Shown here piece by piece: positions 16,652-25,112 of a DNA stretch of 63,537 nucleotides. Made by a program: the position numbers and the translations under genes. The stretch is taken from the NCBI RefSeq assembly GCF_019396325.1, contig NZ_JAHKRO010000050.1:1-63537 (forward strand). The letters are read 5' to 3'. The DNA comes from Nonomuraea ceibae. GTDB lineage: Bacteria > Actinomycetota > Actinomycetes > Streptosporangiales > Streptosporangiaceae. The notes under the pieces were generated by a model. That model did no database searches and was not told the DNA's origin. It saw only the letters and a program-made list of their open reading frames with translations. The first letter of the stretch is position 1. Every line of letters starts with the position of its first letter.

Positions 16652-17491
16652 ATGAAGCGCGTCGGCGTCATCGGGGTGGGTGAGATCGGCCGGGCGATCG
16701 TGACGGGCCTGTGCGAGGGGGCCGGCGACGCTCCCGAGGTGTTCCTCTCCCCTCGGGGAGCTCGCACGGCCGCCGAACTGTCCAGGCGCTACGAGAGCGT
16801 ACGGGTGTGCGCGGGCAACCAGGAGGTGCTGAACCGCTCCGACATCGTGATCATCGCCGTGCGCCGCGACGATCGGCACGAAGCGCTGGCCGGCCTGACC
16901 GTGGGCGACGACAGGGTCGTGGTCAACGTGATGGCCGGGGTCGGCAACGACGACCTGGGCCGGACGCTGGCCACCGGCGCCCCGCTGGTACGGGCCATCC
17001 CCCTGCCCGCCGTCCGCGAGCGCCGTTCCGTCACCGTGACGCACCCCGCGCACCCGGTCGTCGACGACCTCTTCGCGCGGCTGGGCGGGGTGCTCCCGGT
17101 CGAGGACGAGGCGGCCTTCAACGTCTTCTCCGCACTGACGGGAACGCTGACCGCCCACTACTCCTACCTCGCCACGATCGCGTCGTGGGCCACCGGCCAC
17201 GGCATCGCCCCGGAGGCCGCCGACAGCTACGTCCGCGGTCTCTTCCAGGGCGTCGGCCGCTCCCTGAGCGACCGGACCCGCTCCCTGCACCAGCTCGCGG
17301 CCGACCACGAGACCCCGAACGGCAGCAACGAACGCGTCCGCACCACCTGGTTCACCCCGGCCAACGCCCAAGCCCTCGGCCAGACCCTCGACGACCTCCT
17401 CACCCGGCTCGACGGACCGCGGGACGGCGGCGCGCGGGACCTACAGGCCGAAGGCGCCGCCCTCGACGAGGATCGCCACGCCGATGCCTGA
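16652..17491 (+). CDS. Pyrroline-5-carboxylate reductase-like protein
   Basis: 279 residues from an ATG with AAGGAGG upstream. The N-terminal Rossmann motif is clear (VGVIGVGEIGRAIVTGL) and the C-terminal helical dimerisation domain fits ProC (FSALTGTLTAHYSYLATIASWATGHGI ... ADSYVRGLFQGVG). The central ProC signature with the proline-binding MPN motif is replaced by VRAIPLPAVRERRSVTV, so it is unlikely to be the housekeeping proline enzyme and may act on another imine. The 3' end overlaps the convergent cadmium-transporter gene by 51 bp. Confidence 0.8.
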   Translation: MKRVGVIGVGEIGRAIVTGLCEGAGDAPEVFLSPRGARTAAELSRRYESVRVCAGNQEVLNRSDIVIIAVRRDDRHEALAGLTVGDDRVVVNVMAGVGNDDLGRTLATGAPLVRAIPLPAVRERRSVTVTHPAHPVVDDLFARLGGVLPVEDEAAFNVFSALTGTLTAHYSYLATIASWATGHGIAPEAADSYVRGLFQGVGRSLSDRTRSLHQLAADHETPNGSNERVRTTWFTPANAQALGQTLDDLLTRLDGPRDGGARDLQAEGAALDEDRHADA

Positions 17492-18043
17492 CAGCACGAG
17501 CGGCAGCAGTACGTGACCCCACCGGCTCAGCGTCCGGGCGACGACCGGCCGGGTGGCGAAGAACCGGCCGGCGGCACACCATACGGCGACCAGGGCCAGG
17601 AACACGACGATGTGGACGGTCGTCGAGCCGGCCCCGGCGGTGGTGAACACCGGCACGTACACGCCGATGTTGTCGCCGCCGTTGGCGAAGGTGACCGCGG
17701 CCACCTCCCATGCCCTCGGCCCCCCGGCCGGCGCCTCCCCGGGCCCCTCGTCCTCGCCGTCACGGTGGCTGCGCCACGCCTGCCAGGCCGCCTTCAGGCC
17801 CAGGAGCAGCGGCAGCAGACCCAGATACGGCAGCACCGGCTCGGGCAGAAGGGCGGCGCCGGAGGCCGCGACCACGGCCACGACCAGGATGCCCAGGAAC
17901 CCGAGGTACTGGCCGGCCACCACCCGCGCCGCCACACCCGGGCTCCCGGCGCCCCGGGCGAAGAACAACGCCAGGATCACGAGGTCGTCGACGTTGGTGA
18001 TGGCGAACAGCCCGGCCGCCTGACCGACGACACCCACGTTCAC
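17441..18043 (-). CDS. CadD-like cadmium resistance transporter
   Basis: 200 residues with about five TM helices. Family hallmarks are TNVDDLVILALFFAR near the N-terminus and FANGGDNIGVYVPVFT around residue 120, both with acidic residues inside membrane segments. Members of the CadD family confer cadmium resistance or export cations. The loop between the two halves is rich in Gly and acidic residues (HRDGEDEGPGEAPAG). Its last 17 codons overlap the convergent reductase gene, an unusually long overlap of two real genes. Confidence 0.88.
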   Translation of the reverse strand: MNVGVVGQAAGLFAITNVDDLVILALFFARGAGSPGVAARVVAGQYLGFLGILVVAVVAASGAALLPEPVLPYLGLLPLLLGLKAAWQAWRSHRDGEDEGPGEAPAGGPRAWEVAAVTFANGGDNIGVYVPVFTTAGAGSTTVHIVVFLALVAVWCAAGRFFATRPVVARTLSRWGHVLLPLVLSGIGVAILVEGGAFGL

Positions 18044-18092
18044 GCCGGTTCTTCCCCTTCACCCGTGATGCGCCCCCGGCGACCCTACAAGG

Positions 18093-18641
18093 TCACTCCC
18101 CCGCCGACGAACGCCGGCTCGATCGCGCTGGTGCGGCCAGGGTGGCCATCGCCTCGAGCAGCGTCGCGTACACGGGGCCGGGTTCGGCGGGCTCCTCCCA
18201 GCTCGGCTCCTCCCCGTCCGCCGGGCCGGTCTCCGCCGCCGGGAAGAACAGCCACCACAGGTTGTGCCAGGGGTCGAGGAACCGGGCGATGCCGTATCCG
18301 CCGTAGAAGGGGGAAGCCGGCGTGACGACGGTCGCGCCGCGTGCGACCGCTCTGCGCAGCGTCTCCTCGGGGTCGGCGACGTACACCTGGGTCAGGGCCG
18401 GGGTGAACGGCCAGTCGGCCTTGCGGTCGGCGACCATGATCAACGAGTTGCCGATCTTGACTTCGGCGTGGATCAGCGTTCCGTCCGCGGCGTGGAAGTC
18501 AGGGGTGCGGGCCTCCTCCCGCTCCGTCGCGTCGAAGACCGCGACGAGGAAGTCGATGAAGGATTCGGCTCCGTCGACGACGACGAATCCGTTGACAGTG
18601 TTCTCGCCCCGGGGTTCGGGACCTTGCTCGGTCATCTCCAT
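18093..18641 (-). CDS. VOC (glyoxalase/PhnB-like) family protein
   Basis: 182 residues. The first 130 show the beta-alpha-beta-beta-beta pattern of a PhnB-like VOC protein: DGAESFIDFLVAVFDATE, HAEVKIGNSLIMVADR, VYVADPEETLRRAVARGATVV and the end YGIARFLDPWHNLWWLF. These proteins bind small ligands and sometimes a metal; the enzymatic role here is unknown. The C-terminal 45 residues are an acidic, Ser-rich tail. ATG at 18641 and 18635 are both possible starts. It lies 25 bp beyond the end of the NmrA-like gene but is transcribed in the same direction downstream of it. Confidence 0.82.
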   Translation of the reverse strand: MEMTEQGPEPRGENTVNGFVVVDGAESFIDFLVAVFDATEREEARTPDFHAADGTLIHAEVKIGNSLIMVADRKADWPFTPALTQVYVADPEETLRRAVARGATVVTPASPFYGGYGIARFLDPWHNLWWLFFPAAETGPADGEEPSWEEPAEPGPVYATLLEAMATLAAPARSSRRSSAGE

Positions 18642-18666
18642 GCCGGGAGGCTAGGGACGATTGCGG

Positions 18667-19581
18667 TCAGGCTCCTGCCGCGATGACGGCCCGCGCCCAC
18701 TGGTGGAAGGCGGTCAGCGGAATCCCCAGGTCCGCGGCGAACTCGGGGCGCGCCGGTGCGGGATGTGCGCTCATGTACTGCTGCGCCTGGAAGAGCCCGG
18801 TCATCAGGCCGTCCGCGAGGGCTTGCTCCGGGCCGGCCGGAAGCTCGATCGTGGTGTCGAGGGCCTCCGACAGCACCCGGGCGGCGGTGCGGAAGCTCAG
18901 GACGTCACCGGCGAGTTCGAGCTCGACGCCGTGAAAACGCCCGGGTTCCGCGAACGCCGCGGCGGCGGCCGCCCCGATGTCGCCGACCGCGACGAAGGGA
19001 AGCGGGACGTCGGGATCGACCCCGACGAGGAGCCGGTCCGAGGTCAGGTCCGCGAAGTAGGACGACGGCCGGACGAAGTTCTCCATGAACGTGGCCGGGC
19101 GCAGGATCGTCCACCGGGGGAAGCCCGCGCCGCGTACGAGGTCCTCGACCGCGGCCTTGCCGCGCCAGTAGTGCCGCATGTGCGCGCCCCAGCGCCGCTC
19201 GTCGAAGCGTTCGACGTCGACGGCGCCCGCGCCCGACACCGAGGTGTGCACCACGTGCCCGACGCCCGCCGCCCGGGCGGCCTCGACGAGGTTGCGCCCG
19301 TGCCGGACCTCGGAGTCGCCCATCGGGTCGGCGGGATCATAGGTCTGCACCGAGAACACGGCGCGGGCGCCGTCGAGCGCCGCTTCCAGCGACGCGACGT
19401 CGTCGAGGTCGCCTCGCACGAGGACGGCGCCCAGAGCGCCGAGGGCGGTGGCACGCTCGGAGCCGGGGTCCCGCACCAGGGCGTGAACGGGGACGCCGGC
19501 GTGAAGCAGCGCGCGGGCCACGGCGCCTCCTTGCTTGCCGGTCGCTCCGGTGACCAGCACGAACGATGACGATTCAGGCAC
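18667..19581 (-). CDS. NmrA-like NAD(P)-binding protein
   Basis: 304 residues from the GTG at 19581, which has GGAGGAG 6 nt upstream. The Rossmann motif LVTGATGKQGGAVARALLHAG and the segments ARAVFSVQTYD, HVVHTSVSGAG and RPATFMENF are those of the NmrA/HSCARG atypical SDR group, which bind NADP(H) and act as redox sensors or reductases on quinone-like substrates. Length is normal. It is divergent from a TetR gene with a 96-bp gap that contains palindromes. The window has a second TetR/NmrA pair at 35.8-37.4 kb. Confidence 0.9.
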   Translation of the reverse strand: MPESSSFVLVTGATGKQGGAVARALLHAGVPVHALVRDPGSERATALGALGAVLVRGDLDDVASLEAALDGARAVFSVQTYDPADPMGDSEVRHGRNLVEAARAAGVGHVVHTSVSGAGAVDVERFDERRWGAHMRHYWRGKAAVEDLVRGAGFPRWTILRPATFMENFVRPSSYFADLTSDRLLVGVDPDVPLPFVAVGDIGAAAAAAFAEPGRFHGVELELAGDVLSFRTAARVLSEALDTTIELPAGPEQALADGLMTGLFQAQQYMSAHPAPARPEFAADLGIPLTAFHQWARAVIAAGA

Positions 19582-19603
19582 GGCACTCCTCCAGGGATCG
19601 ATA

Positions 19604-19631
19604 TGGGGTGGCACCCCACTTCGTGCCACCC
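19604..19631. promoter_or_regulatory. Overlapping TetR operator palindromes
   Basis: TGGGGTGGCACCCCA (19604-19618) is a near-perfect palindrome. GGGTGGCAC (19606-19614) also pairs perfectly with GTGCCACCC (19623-19631). A third TATGGGGTGGC half-site follows at about 19635-19645. The cluster sits between the divergent NmrA-like and TetR genes and should be the TetR binding region. Confidence 0.75.
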
Positions 19632-19677
19632 AACATATGGGGTGGCCCTCCGGTTGTCCAGATGAAAGGGTGTCCTC

Positions 19678-20235
19678 ATGGCGAACCCCAAGGCCACGCC
19701 GCAGCGATCGGACTGGCAGCGCAACCACGAGCGGCTCGTCGCGACGGCCGCGGCTCTCGTCGCCCGCGAGGGGGCCCAGGTCTCCCTGGAGGAGATCGCC
19801 CGTGAGGCGGGCGTGGGCTCCGCGACCCTGCACCGGCACTTCGCCTCCCGCCAGGCGCTGCTCGAGGAGGTCTTCCGCGACGAGGTCGAACGGCTTCGCC
19901 TGCGCGCCCGCGAGCTGGCCGCCGGCGACCCCCGGACGGGACTCGTGACCTGGCTGGAAGAGCTGACGATCTCCGCCGTGAACACCCGCGGCCTGCCCGC
20001 TTCGCTGGCCGCCGGGGCGGGCGCCGGCCCGTCGGCCGGCGACACCTGCCACGCCGTCATGCGGGAGGCGACCGTGACGCTGACGGATCGCGCCCTCGCG
20101 GCAGCCGCCGTCCGCCCCGGAGTCTCCCCGGACGACCTGCTCGCTCTGGTGGAGGCGGTCGCCCAGGCCACCGAGGGCGATCCGCCGACGGCACTCCGCC
20201 TGCTCGGCCTCGCCCTCGACGGCATCCGGCCCTGA
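19678..20235 (+). CDS. TetR family transcriptional regulator
   Basis: 185 residues. The N-terminal helix-turn-helix is typical: ERLVATAAALVAREGAQVSLEEIAREAGVGSATLHRHFASRQALLEEVF. The C-terminal ligand domain is the common TetR_C form (TWLEELTISAVNTRGL ... DDLLALVEAVAQATEG). Divergent from the NmrA-like gene and very likely its repressor through the palindromes between them. The order and pairing are the same as for the 36-kb pair, although the operators differ. Confidence 0.93.
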   Translation: MANPKATPQRSDWQRNHERLVATAAALVAREGAQVSLEEIAREAGVGSATLHRHFASRQALLEEVFRDEVERLRLRARELAAGDPRTGLVTWLEELTISAVNTRGLPASLAAGAGAGPSAGDTCHAVMREATVTLTDRALAAAAVRPGVSPDDLLALVEAVAQATEGDPPTALRLLGLALDGIRP

Positions 20236-20248
20236 GCGTCCCCCACGA

Positions 20249-20268
20249 CGCCCCGGCCTCGCGGGGCG
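20249..20268. terminator. Hairpin between convergent genes
   Basis: CGCCCCG (20249-20255) pairs with CGGGGCG (20262-20268) around a 6-nt loop, just after the TetR stop and before the end of the facing SDR gene. Confidence 0.55.
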
Positions 20269-20316
20269 CGCTGATCGGATGGCCGCCGCCCGGCATTCGC
20301 CCGCGTCTCGGCTGGT

Positions 20317-21222
20317 TCAGAGGTACGTGACGCCCGTCAACCGCCCGGCCGCCTCCCAGAGCCACCTGCCGACGGCCGGATCGGCCGCCTCGCGGCTGAG
20401 CCGGGCCTCGGCGACCGGGCCGCGGGTCTCCCAGGGCCCGGACGGCCCGAAGAACTGGCCGCCCCGCACCCGGGGGTCGGTCGCGGCGCGCAGTTGCGGC
20501 AGCGCGCCGCGTTCCACCGGCTGGGTGACCACCAGGCCGAGCCGCGCGATCACCTGCCCGAGCCGGCCGCGGTGCTCCCAGGCGCGCGGAGTGAGGTTGG
20601 TGCGGGTCAGGCCGGGGTGGGCCAGCGTGCTGATGATCGGCGATCCGGCGGCGCGCAGGCGGCGGTCCAGCTCGACGGCGAAGATCGTGGTGGCGAGCTT
20701 GGACCGGCCGTAGGCGGGAGCGGCTCGATAGTCACGTTCGAACATCAGGTCGTCGAGGTCGAGGTGGGCGTTCCTGTGGGTGATCGAGCTGAGGCTGACC
20801 ACCCGCGGGCGGGCGGCCGCGGCCAGGTTGCCGAGCAGCAGGCCGGTCAGCGCGAAGTGGCCCAGCATGTTGGTGCCGAGGTGCAGCTCGAAGCCGTCGG
20901 CGGTGGTACGGCGCGGGCCGAGCAGCACCACGCCGGCGTTGTTGACCAGCAGGTCGATCGCCGGGTGGTCGGCGGCCAGCTTCGCGGCGAACGCGCGTAC
21001 CGAGTCGAGGCGGGCCAGGTCCAGCTCGCGCACCTCGACGTCGCCGCCGATGCGACGGGCGGCCTCCTGACCGGCGGCGGTGTTACGGACGGCGAGCACG
21101 ACACGGGCGCCGCGGCGGGCCAGCTCGGTGGCGGTGACCAGGCCGAGGCCCGAGTTGGCGCCGGTCACGACGGCGATCCGGCCGTGCTGGTCGGGGATGC
21201 GATCAGCGGTCCATCCGGTCAT
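20317..21222 (-). CDS. Short-chain dehydrogenase/reductase
   Basis: 301 residues. Cofactor motif VVTGANSGLG, structural NNAG (LLVNNAGVVLLG) and catalytic YxxxK (AYGRSKLA) with the preceding Ser in VSLSSITH are all present. Length and the segment after the Ser (HLDLDDLMFERDY) match the retinol-dehydrogenase-like/protochlorophyllide-reductase-like SDR group common in actinomycetes. Substrate unknown. It is divergent from an MmyB-like regulator, a pairing seen often in this order. Confidence 0.93.
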   Translation of the reverse strand: MTGWTADRIPDQHGRIAVVTGANSGLGLVTATELARRGARVVLAVRNTAAGQEAARRIGGDVEVRELDLARLDSVRAFAAKLAADHPAIDLLVNNAGVVLLGPRRTTADGFELHLGTNMLGHFALTGLLLGNLAAAARPRVVSLSSITHRNAHLDLDDLMFERDYRAAPAYGRSKLATTIFAVELDRRLRAAGSPIISTLAHPGLTRTNLTPRAWEHRGRLGQVIARLGLVVTQPVERGALPQLRAATDPRVRGGQFFGPSGPWETRGPVAEARLSREAADPAVGRWLWEAAGRLTGVTYL

Positions 21223-21244
21223 CTGCTGCTCCTGGAGGTCTCGG

Positions 21245-21296
21245 GTGCGGTGGACCGCCGACGTCAGGCTCGGTGCGGTCGACCGCCGACGTTAGG
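21245..21296. promoter_or_regulatory. Two 24-bp direct repeats, each with a palindromic core
   Basis: The 24-bp units at 21245-21268 and 21273-21296 match at 22 of 24 positions and start 28 bp apart. Each contains a palindromic core (GCGGTGGACCGC, then GCGGTCGACCGC, the second perfect). They lie in the 160-bp gap between the divergent SDR and MmyB-like regulator genes and are the best candidate binding sites for that regulator. Confidence 0.7.
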
Positions 21297-21382
21297 GGCG
21301 ACGCGGGCCGCCTCCGTCGTTCCCGGTTGCCTAGGTCCGCGGGACCTACCTTGGGGGGCCGGTCAGGCGGCAGACTTGCGGC

Positions 21383-22258
21383 ATGACCAACCTGTACGCC
21401 CGTGAGCTCGGGGACTTCCTGCGGGCCCGCCGCAACCGGCTGAGTCCGTACGACGTGGGCCTGGAGCCGGGCGGACGCCGCAAGGTCACCGGGCTGCGGC
21501 GCGAGGAGCTGGCCCTGCTGGCCGGGTTGAGCACCGACTACTACCAGCGGATGGAGCAGGGCCGCGAGGTGCGCCCGTCCGACGACGTCCTGGACGCGCT
21601 GGCCGGGGCGCTCGGCCTCGCCGACGAGGAGCGCCGGCACCTGTTCACCCTGGCCCGCGCCGCCCGCCGGCCCGCGCCCGCGCGGGTGGACCGGGGGCCG
21701 GAAAGGGTGCCGGACAGCACCCGGCGGCTGCTGCGGGTGATGGACACCCCGGCGGTCGTGCTCGGCCGGCACCTCGACCTGCTCGACTGGAACCCGATGG
21801 CCCAGGCGCTGCTCGGCGACCCGGGCGACTGCCCGCGCGACCGGCTCAACATGCTCCTGCTGATGTTCGACGACACGCTGACCGGCGAGCGGAGCTGCCC
21901 CGACTGGGAGCGGCAGGCCCTGGACTACATCGGCATGATGCGCGCCGCCGTCGCCACCGACCCCACCCATCCGCGCGCCACCGCGATCGTCGGTGAGCTG
22001 AGCATCCGCAGCGCCGAGTTCCGGCGGCTGTGGGCCCGGCACGACGTGCGCGAGTCGGTCAGCGGCGCCAAGACCTTCCGGGTCCCGGAGGTCGGCGACA
22101 TCGTCCTGGACTGGGACACCTACCCGCTGCCCGGCAGCCCCGGCCCGGTCATGCTGGTCTACACCGCCGAGCCGGGCAGCGCCGACGCCGACCGGCTGCG
22201 GCTCCTGGCCTCGTTGCACGCGACCCGCTCGGCGCGCACCGGCGAGCGGTCCGGCTAG
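21383..22258 (+). CDS. XRE family regulator with MmyB-like C-terminal domain
   Basis: 291 residues. An N-terminal Cro/C1-type helix-turn-helix (VTGLRREELALLAGLSTDYYQRMEQGREVRPSDDVLDALAGAL) is followed by the MmyB-like ligand domain (VMDTPAVVLGRHLDLLDWNPMAQALLG ... FRRLWARHDVRE ... GDIVLDWDTYPLPG), a PAS-related fold that in studied members binds a lipid. It is divergent from the SDR gene and probably represses both through the direct repeats between them. Confidence 0.93.
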   Translation: MTNLYARELGDFLRARRNRLSPYDVGLEPGGRRKVTGLRREELALLAGLSTDYYQRMEQGREVRPSDDVLDALAGALGLADEERRHLFTLARAARRPAPARVDRGPERVPDSTRRLLRVMDTPAVVLGRHLDLLDWNPMAQALLGDPGDCPRDRLNMLLLMFDDTLTGERSCPDWERQALDYIGMMRAAVATDPTHPRATAIVGELSIRSAEFRRLWARHDVRESVSGAKTFRVPEVGDIVLDWDTYPLPGSPGPVMLVYTAEPGSADADRLRLLASLHATRSARTGERSG

Positions 22259-22358
22259 GTGAGGGCCCGGCGGACGGCCCGGTGCGACCGATCAGGAATC
22301 CTCCGCCACGTCGTCAGTCCTGGTAGCCCCTATCGCACCGGTGGAAGGATTGACGACC

Positions 22359-23369
22359 ATGACCGACGCCAGACCGCTGGGCGCCGACGAGGCCGCGTTC
22401 ATCGCGGCGGCCCGCTCGGGCGACACGACACGGTTCGCCCAGGTCACGGAGCGCCACCGGCGCGAGCTGCAGGTGCACTGCTACCGGATGCTCGCGAACT
22501 ACGAGGACGCCCAGGACCTGACGCAGGAGACGTTCCTGCGGGCGTGGCGCAAGCGGGAGTCGTTCAAGGGCGACGCCGCGCTGCGGACCTGGCTGTACCG
22601 GATCGCGACGAACGCCTGCCTCGACTTCCTCGACAGCCGCAACGCCCGCGTGCCCGTGCCGTCCGAGCTGCCGGACCCCGACTCCGAGGTGCTGTGCCTG
22701 CAGCCGTACCCGGACCGGATGCTCCCGGAGGACCCGCAGGAAGCGGTGGTGGCGCGGGAGACGATCGAGCTGGCGTTCATCGTCGCCGTCCAGCACCTGC
22801 CGCCGCGGCAGCGGGCGGTGTTCATCCTGCGCGACGTCCTCGGCCGGCCGGCGTCGGAGGCCGCCGGCGCCCTCGGGGTGACCGTCGCGTCGGTGACCAG
22901 CGCGCTGCAGCGGGCCCGTGTGACGATGCGCGAGCGGCTGCCCGGCCGCCGCCTCGATTGGCGGAGCCCCGCCACCCACGAGCTGTCGGACGACGAGCGC
23001 GGCGTGGTGAAGTCGTACCTGGCCGCCCATGAGCGCAACGACCTGGACGGGCTGACGTCGCTGCTCCGCGACGACCTGCGCTTCGCGATGCTGCCCGACC
23101 CGGGCACCGTGGTCAGGTCGGCCAAGGAGGCGGTGGACGGCTGGGTCTCCAGCGGGCTCTTCCGGCGCGGCCACGACGACTGGCGCGGCATCGCCACGAC
23201 GGTCAACCGCATGCCTGCCGCCGCGCTGTACCTGCGCGCCCCCGGCGACCCCGAGCACCGCTTGTTCGCCATCGCGGTCCTGCACGTCGTCGACGGGAAG
23301 ATCGCCGAGCTCACCGGATTCGACGCCACCGGCAAGCCGTGGCTGGGCCTGCCCCCGGCACTGTCATAG
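22359..23369 (+). CDS. ECF sigma factor with SnoaL-like C-terminal domain
   Basis: 336 residues from the ATG at 22359 (GGAAGG upstream). Sigma region 2 (LQVHCYRMLANYEDAQDLTQETFLRAWRK, GDAALRTWLYRIATNACLDFL) and region 4 (AVQHLPPRQRAVFILRDVLGRPASEAAGALGVTVASVTSALQRAR) are intact. They are followed by about 130 residues of a SnoaL/NTF2-like domain (VVKSYLAAHERNDLDGLTSLLRDDLRFAM ... DGKIAELTGFD). This is the SigG-type group, where the tail replaces an anti-sigma factor as the controlling part. A RibD/DHFR-like gene, a common partner, faces it. Confidence 0.93.
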   Translation: MTDARPLGADEAAFIAAARSGDTTRFAQVTERHRRELQVHCYRMLANYEDAQDLTQETFLRAWRKRESFKGDAALRTWLYRIATNACLDFLDSRNARVPVPSELPDPDSEVLCLQPYPDRMLPEDPQEAVVARETIELAFIVAVQHLPPRQRAVFILRDVLGRPASEAAGALGVTVASVTSALQRARVTMRERLPGRRLDWRSPATHELSDDERGVVKSYLAAHERNDLDGLTSLLRDDLRFAMLPDPGTVVRSAKEAVDGWVSSGLFRRGHDDWRGIATTVNRMPAAALYLRAPGDPEHRLFAIAVLHVVDGKIAELTGFDATGKPWLGLPPALS

Positions 23370-23418
23370 GACGCGGGCCCAGCACACACCGTTCACGGGC
23401 CGAGGATCCGGCCCGTGC

Positions 23419-23985
23419 TCATCGCCTCGTCTCGTACCGGGTCAGCGTCACGCCGCCGGGGAACGTCCGGGTCTCCACCAGATTGAGGTTCACCCAGCTG
23501 TCCAGCGCCGTGAAGAACGGCGTGCCGCCGCCCACCAGGACCGGGTAGGTGGCCAGGACGTACTCGTCGATCAGCCCGGCCCGCATGGCCGCCCCGGCGA
23601 GCGTCGCGCCGCCGATGCCCATCTGGCCGCCGTCCTCGGCCCTGAGCCGGGCGATCTCGGCGACCGCGTCGCCGCTGACCAGGCGGGTGTTCCAGTCGAC
23701 CTTGTCGATCGTCGAGGAGAACACCACCTTCGGCGTGTCCCGCCAGTTCCGCGCGTACTCGATCCGCGCCGGGGTGGCGTCGGGGTGCTGGTCGCCGGTC
23801 GGCCAGGCGGCGCTCATCGTCTCCCACAGCTTGCGCCCGTACAGCACCAGGTCGTTGGCCCGCTCGTGGTCGAGCCAGAACTGGAACAGCTCGTCGTTCG
23901 GCGGCCCGCTCCAGCCGATGTCGTCGCCGGTCGCGGCGATGTAGCCGTCCAGGCTCAGGTTCATGCCGAAGATCAGTTTCCGCAT
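23419..23985 (-). CDS. RibD C-terminal/dihydrofolate reductase-like protein
   Basis: 188 residues from the ATG at 23985, which has AGGAGG 8 nt upstream; a longer start exists but lacks such a site. Motifs: LIFGMNLSLDGYIA, LVLYGRKLWETM, KVVFSSTIDKVDW and the closing LIDEYVLATYPVLVGGGTPFF. It is the third member of this family in the window and intact. Often found next to SigG-like or AraC regulators; the ECF sigma gene converges on it here. Substrate unknown. Confidence 0.9.
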   Translation of the reverse strand: MRKLIFGMNLSLDGYIAATGDDIGWSGPPNDELFQFWLDHERANDLVLYGRKLWETMSAAWPTGDQHPDATPARIEYARNWRDTPKVVFSSTIDKVDWNTRLVSGDAVAEIARLRAEDGGQMGIGGATLAGAAMRAGLIDEYVLATYPVLVGGGTPFFTALDSWVNLNLVETRTFPGGVTLTRYETRR

Positions 23986-24144
23986 CGTGTCAGCCTCCTG
24001 TGAGTCGGTCTCACACGTACAGACGGGCACGGCGCGGAAGCCTAATCGGCATGGGTCTCGGCCTCCGGCGGGCCCGTCAGAGCGCGCTCGGCTTCGTCGC
24101 GCCGGGTGTGCGGGTCCCAGGAGAGCGGGGCGACCTCCTCGGGG

Positions 24145-24546
24145 TCAGGTCTCCAGGGAGGACAGCAGGCGACGGGTCAGGTCGTGCAGCCGGGCCGCGG
24201 CGTGAGGGTCGAAGGCGGGACCGTCCAGGCTGATGGGGTCGAAGCGCGCGAACGCGGTCACCGGCGCCGCCGGCGGGGCGTCGACGCGGGCGATGATCGG
24301 CCGGATGCCGTCACCGACCGGCCGGCCGTGCCTTTTGAGCGCGGCGACCTGGGCGGCGATGGGCGGGTCGTACTCACCGGCGAAGCTGGAGGCCACCGGG
24401 CCGGGGTCGATCAGCACGTACCGGGTGCCGCCGGTCGCGTGGTGGGCGGCGTAGGCGACCGCGAGCAGGTCGTTGGCCCGTCCCGCCTGCATCTGGGCGG
24501 CCATCCCGTCGTAGCCGCGTGCACGCCGACGACCGCTCCTGCGCAC
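24145..24546 (-). pseudogene. SDR gene remnant, N-terminal half deleted
   Basis: About 125 residues match the second half of a short-chain dehydrogenase: AGRANDLLAVAYAAHHATGG, RYVLIDPGPVASSF, GDGIRPIIARVDAPP. The whole Rossmann motif and active-site Ser are missing; similarity begins near the YxxxK position at about 24513 and the codons before it are unrelated. The break falls exactly where a plus-strand TetR remnant begins, so both lost their N-terminal halves in one event. Confidence 0.65.
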
Positions 24547-24836
24547 TGCGGCGGCTGCTGTACGCGGAGCTCACCCACTTCCCCGACATCCTCGACCTCG
24601 CCGTCGAAAGCGGCCCGCACCGCCTCAGCCAGGCCCTCGCCGACCGGCCGGCGCGGCTCATCCTCGCCGGCCGACTCCGCGCCACCGACCCCGACCAGGC
24701 CGCCGAGCACTTCCTGGCCCTGCTCATCGGGCCGCTGGAGGCGCGCTCCCACATGGGCACCCGGCAGATCGCCGACACCGACCTGCGGGAGCTCGCCCGC
24801 GCCGCCACCGACACCTTCCTCCGCGCCTTCGGCTGA
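24519..24836 (+). pseudogene. TetR gene remnant, DNA-binding domain deleted
   Basis: 105 residues matching the C-terminal ligand/dimer domain of TetR proteins only: ALRRLLYAELTHFPDILDLAVES ... FLALLIGPLEARSHMG ... FLRAF. The helix-turn-helix that normally occupies the first 60 residues is absent. The 5' end meets the truncated SDR at about 24513-24520. An originally divergent TetR-SDR pair thus lost its shared central part. It has no visible ribosome site of its own. Confidence 0.65.
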
Positions 24837-24905
24837 CAGATGTCATACGGTGCCGATGATCTACGTCTCTACTCCGGCCGCGGCCCCCGCGGAAGGATGT
24901 GAGCC

Positions 24906-25103
24906 ATGACGAACACGAAGAACTCCCCCAACTGGATCCTCGGTCTCTCCTGCGGCCTGGCCATCGGCATGGGGTTCGCCGCGGCCCTGACCGACCTCCT
25001 CCTGGGCATCTCGCTGTCCCTCTGCTTCGGCGTGGCCCTGTCGTACGCGCTCGGCTCCCCACGGGTTCGCCGTCATGCTGAGCGCCTCCCCGATCACCCC
25101 TAG
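24906..25103 (+). CDS. Small membrane protein
   Basis: 65 residues from an ATG preceded by GGAAGGA. Two hydrophobic stretches (WILGLSCGLAIGMGFAAALT and LLLGISLSLCFGVALSYAL) make a helical hairpin in the membrane, with a basic C-terminal tail (RVRRHAERLPDHP) likely inside. Small two-helix proteins of this type are frequent in actinomycetes; function unknown. It converges with the secreted phosphatase-like gene 10 bp on. Confidence 0.6.
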   Translation: MTNTKNSPNWILGLSCGLAIGMGFAAALTDLLLGISLSLCFGVALSYALGSPRVRRHAERLPDHP

Positions 25104-25112
25104 GACCGGTGA

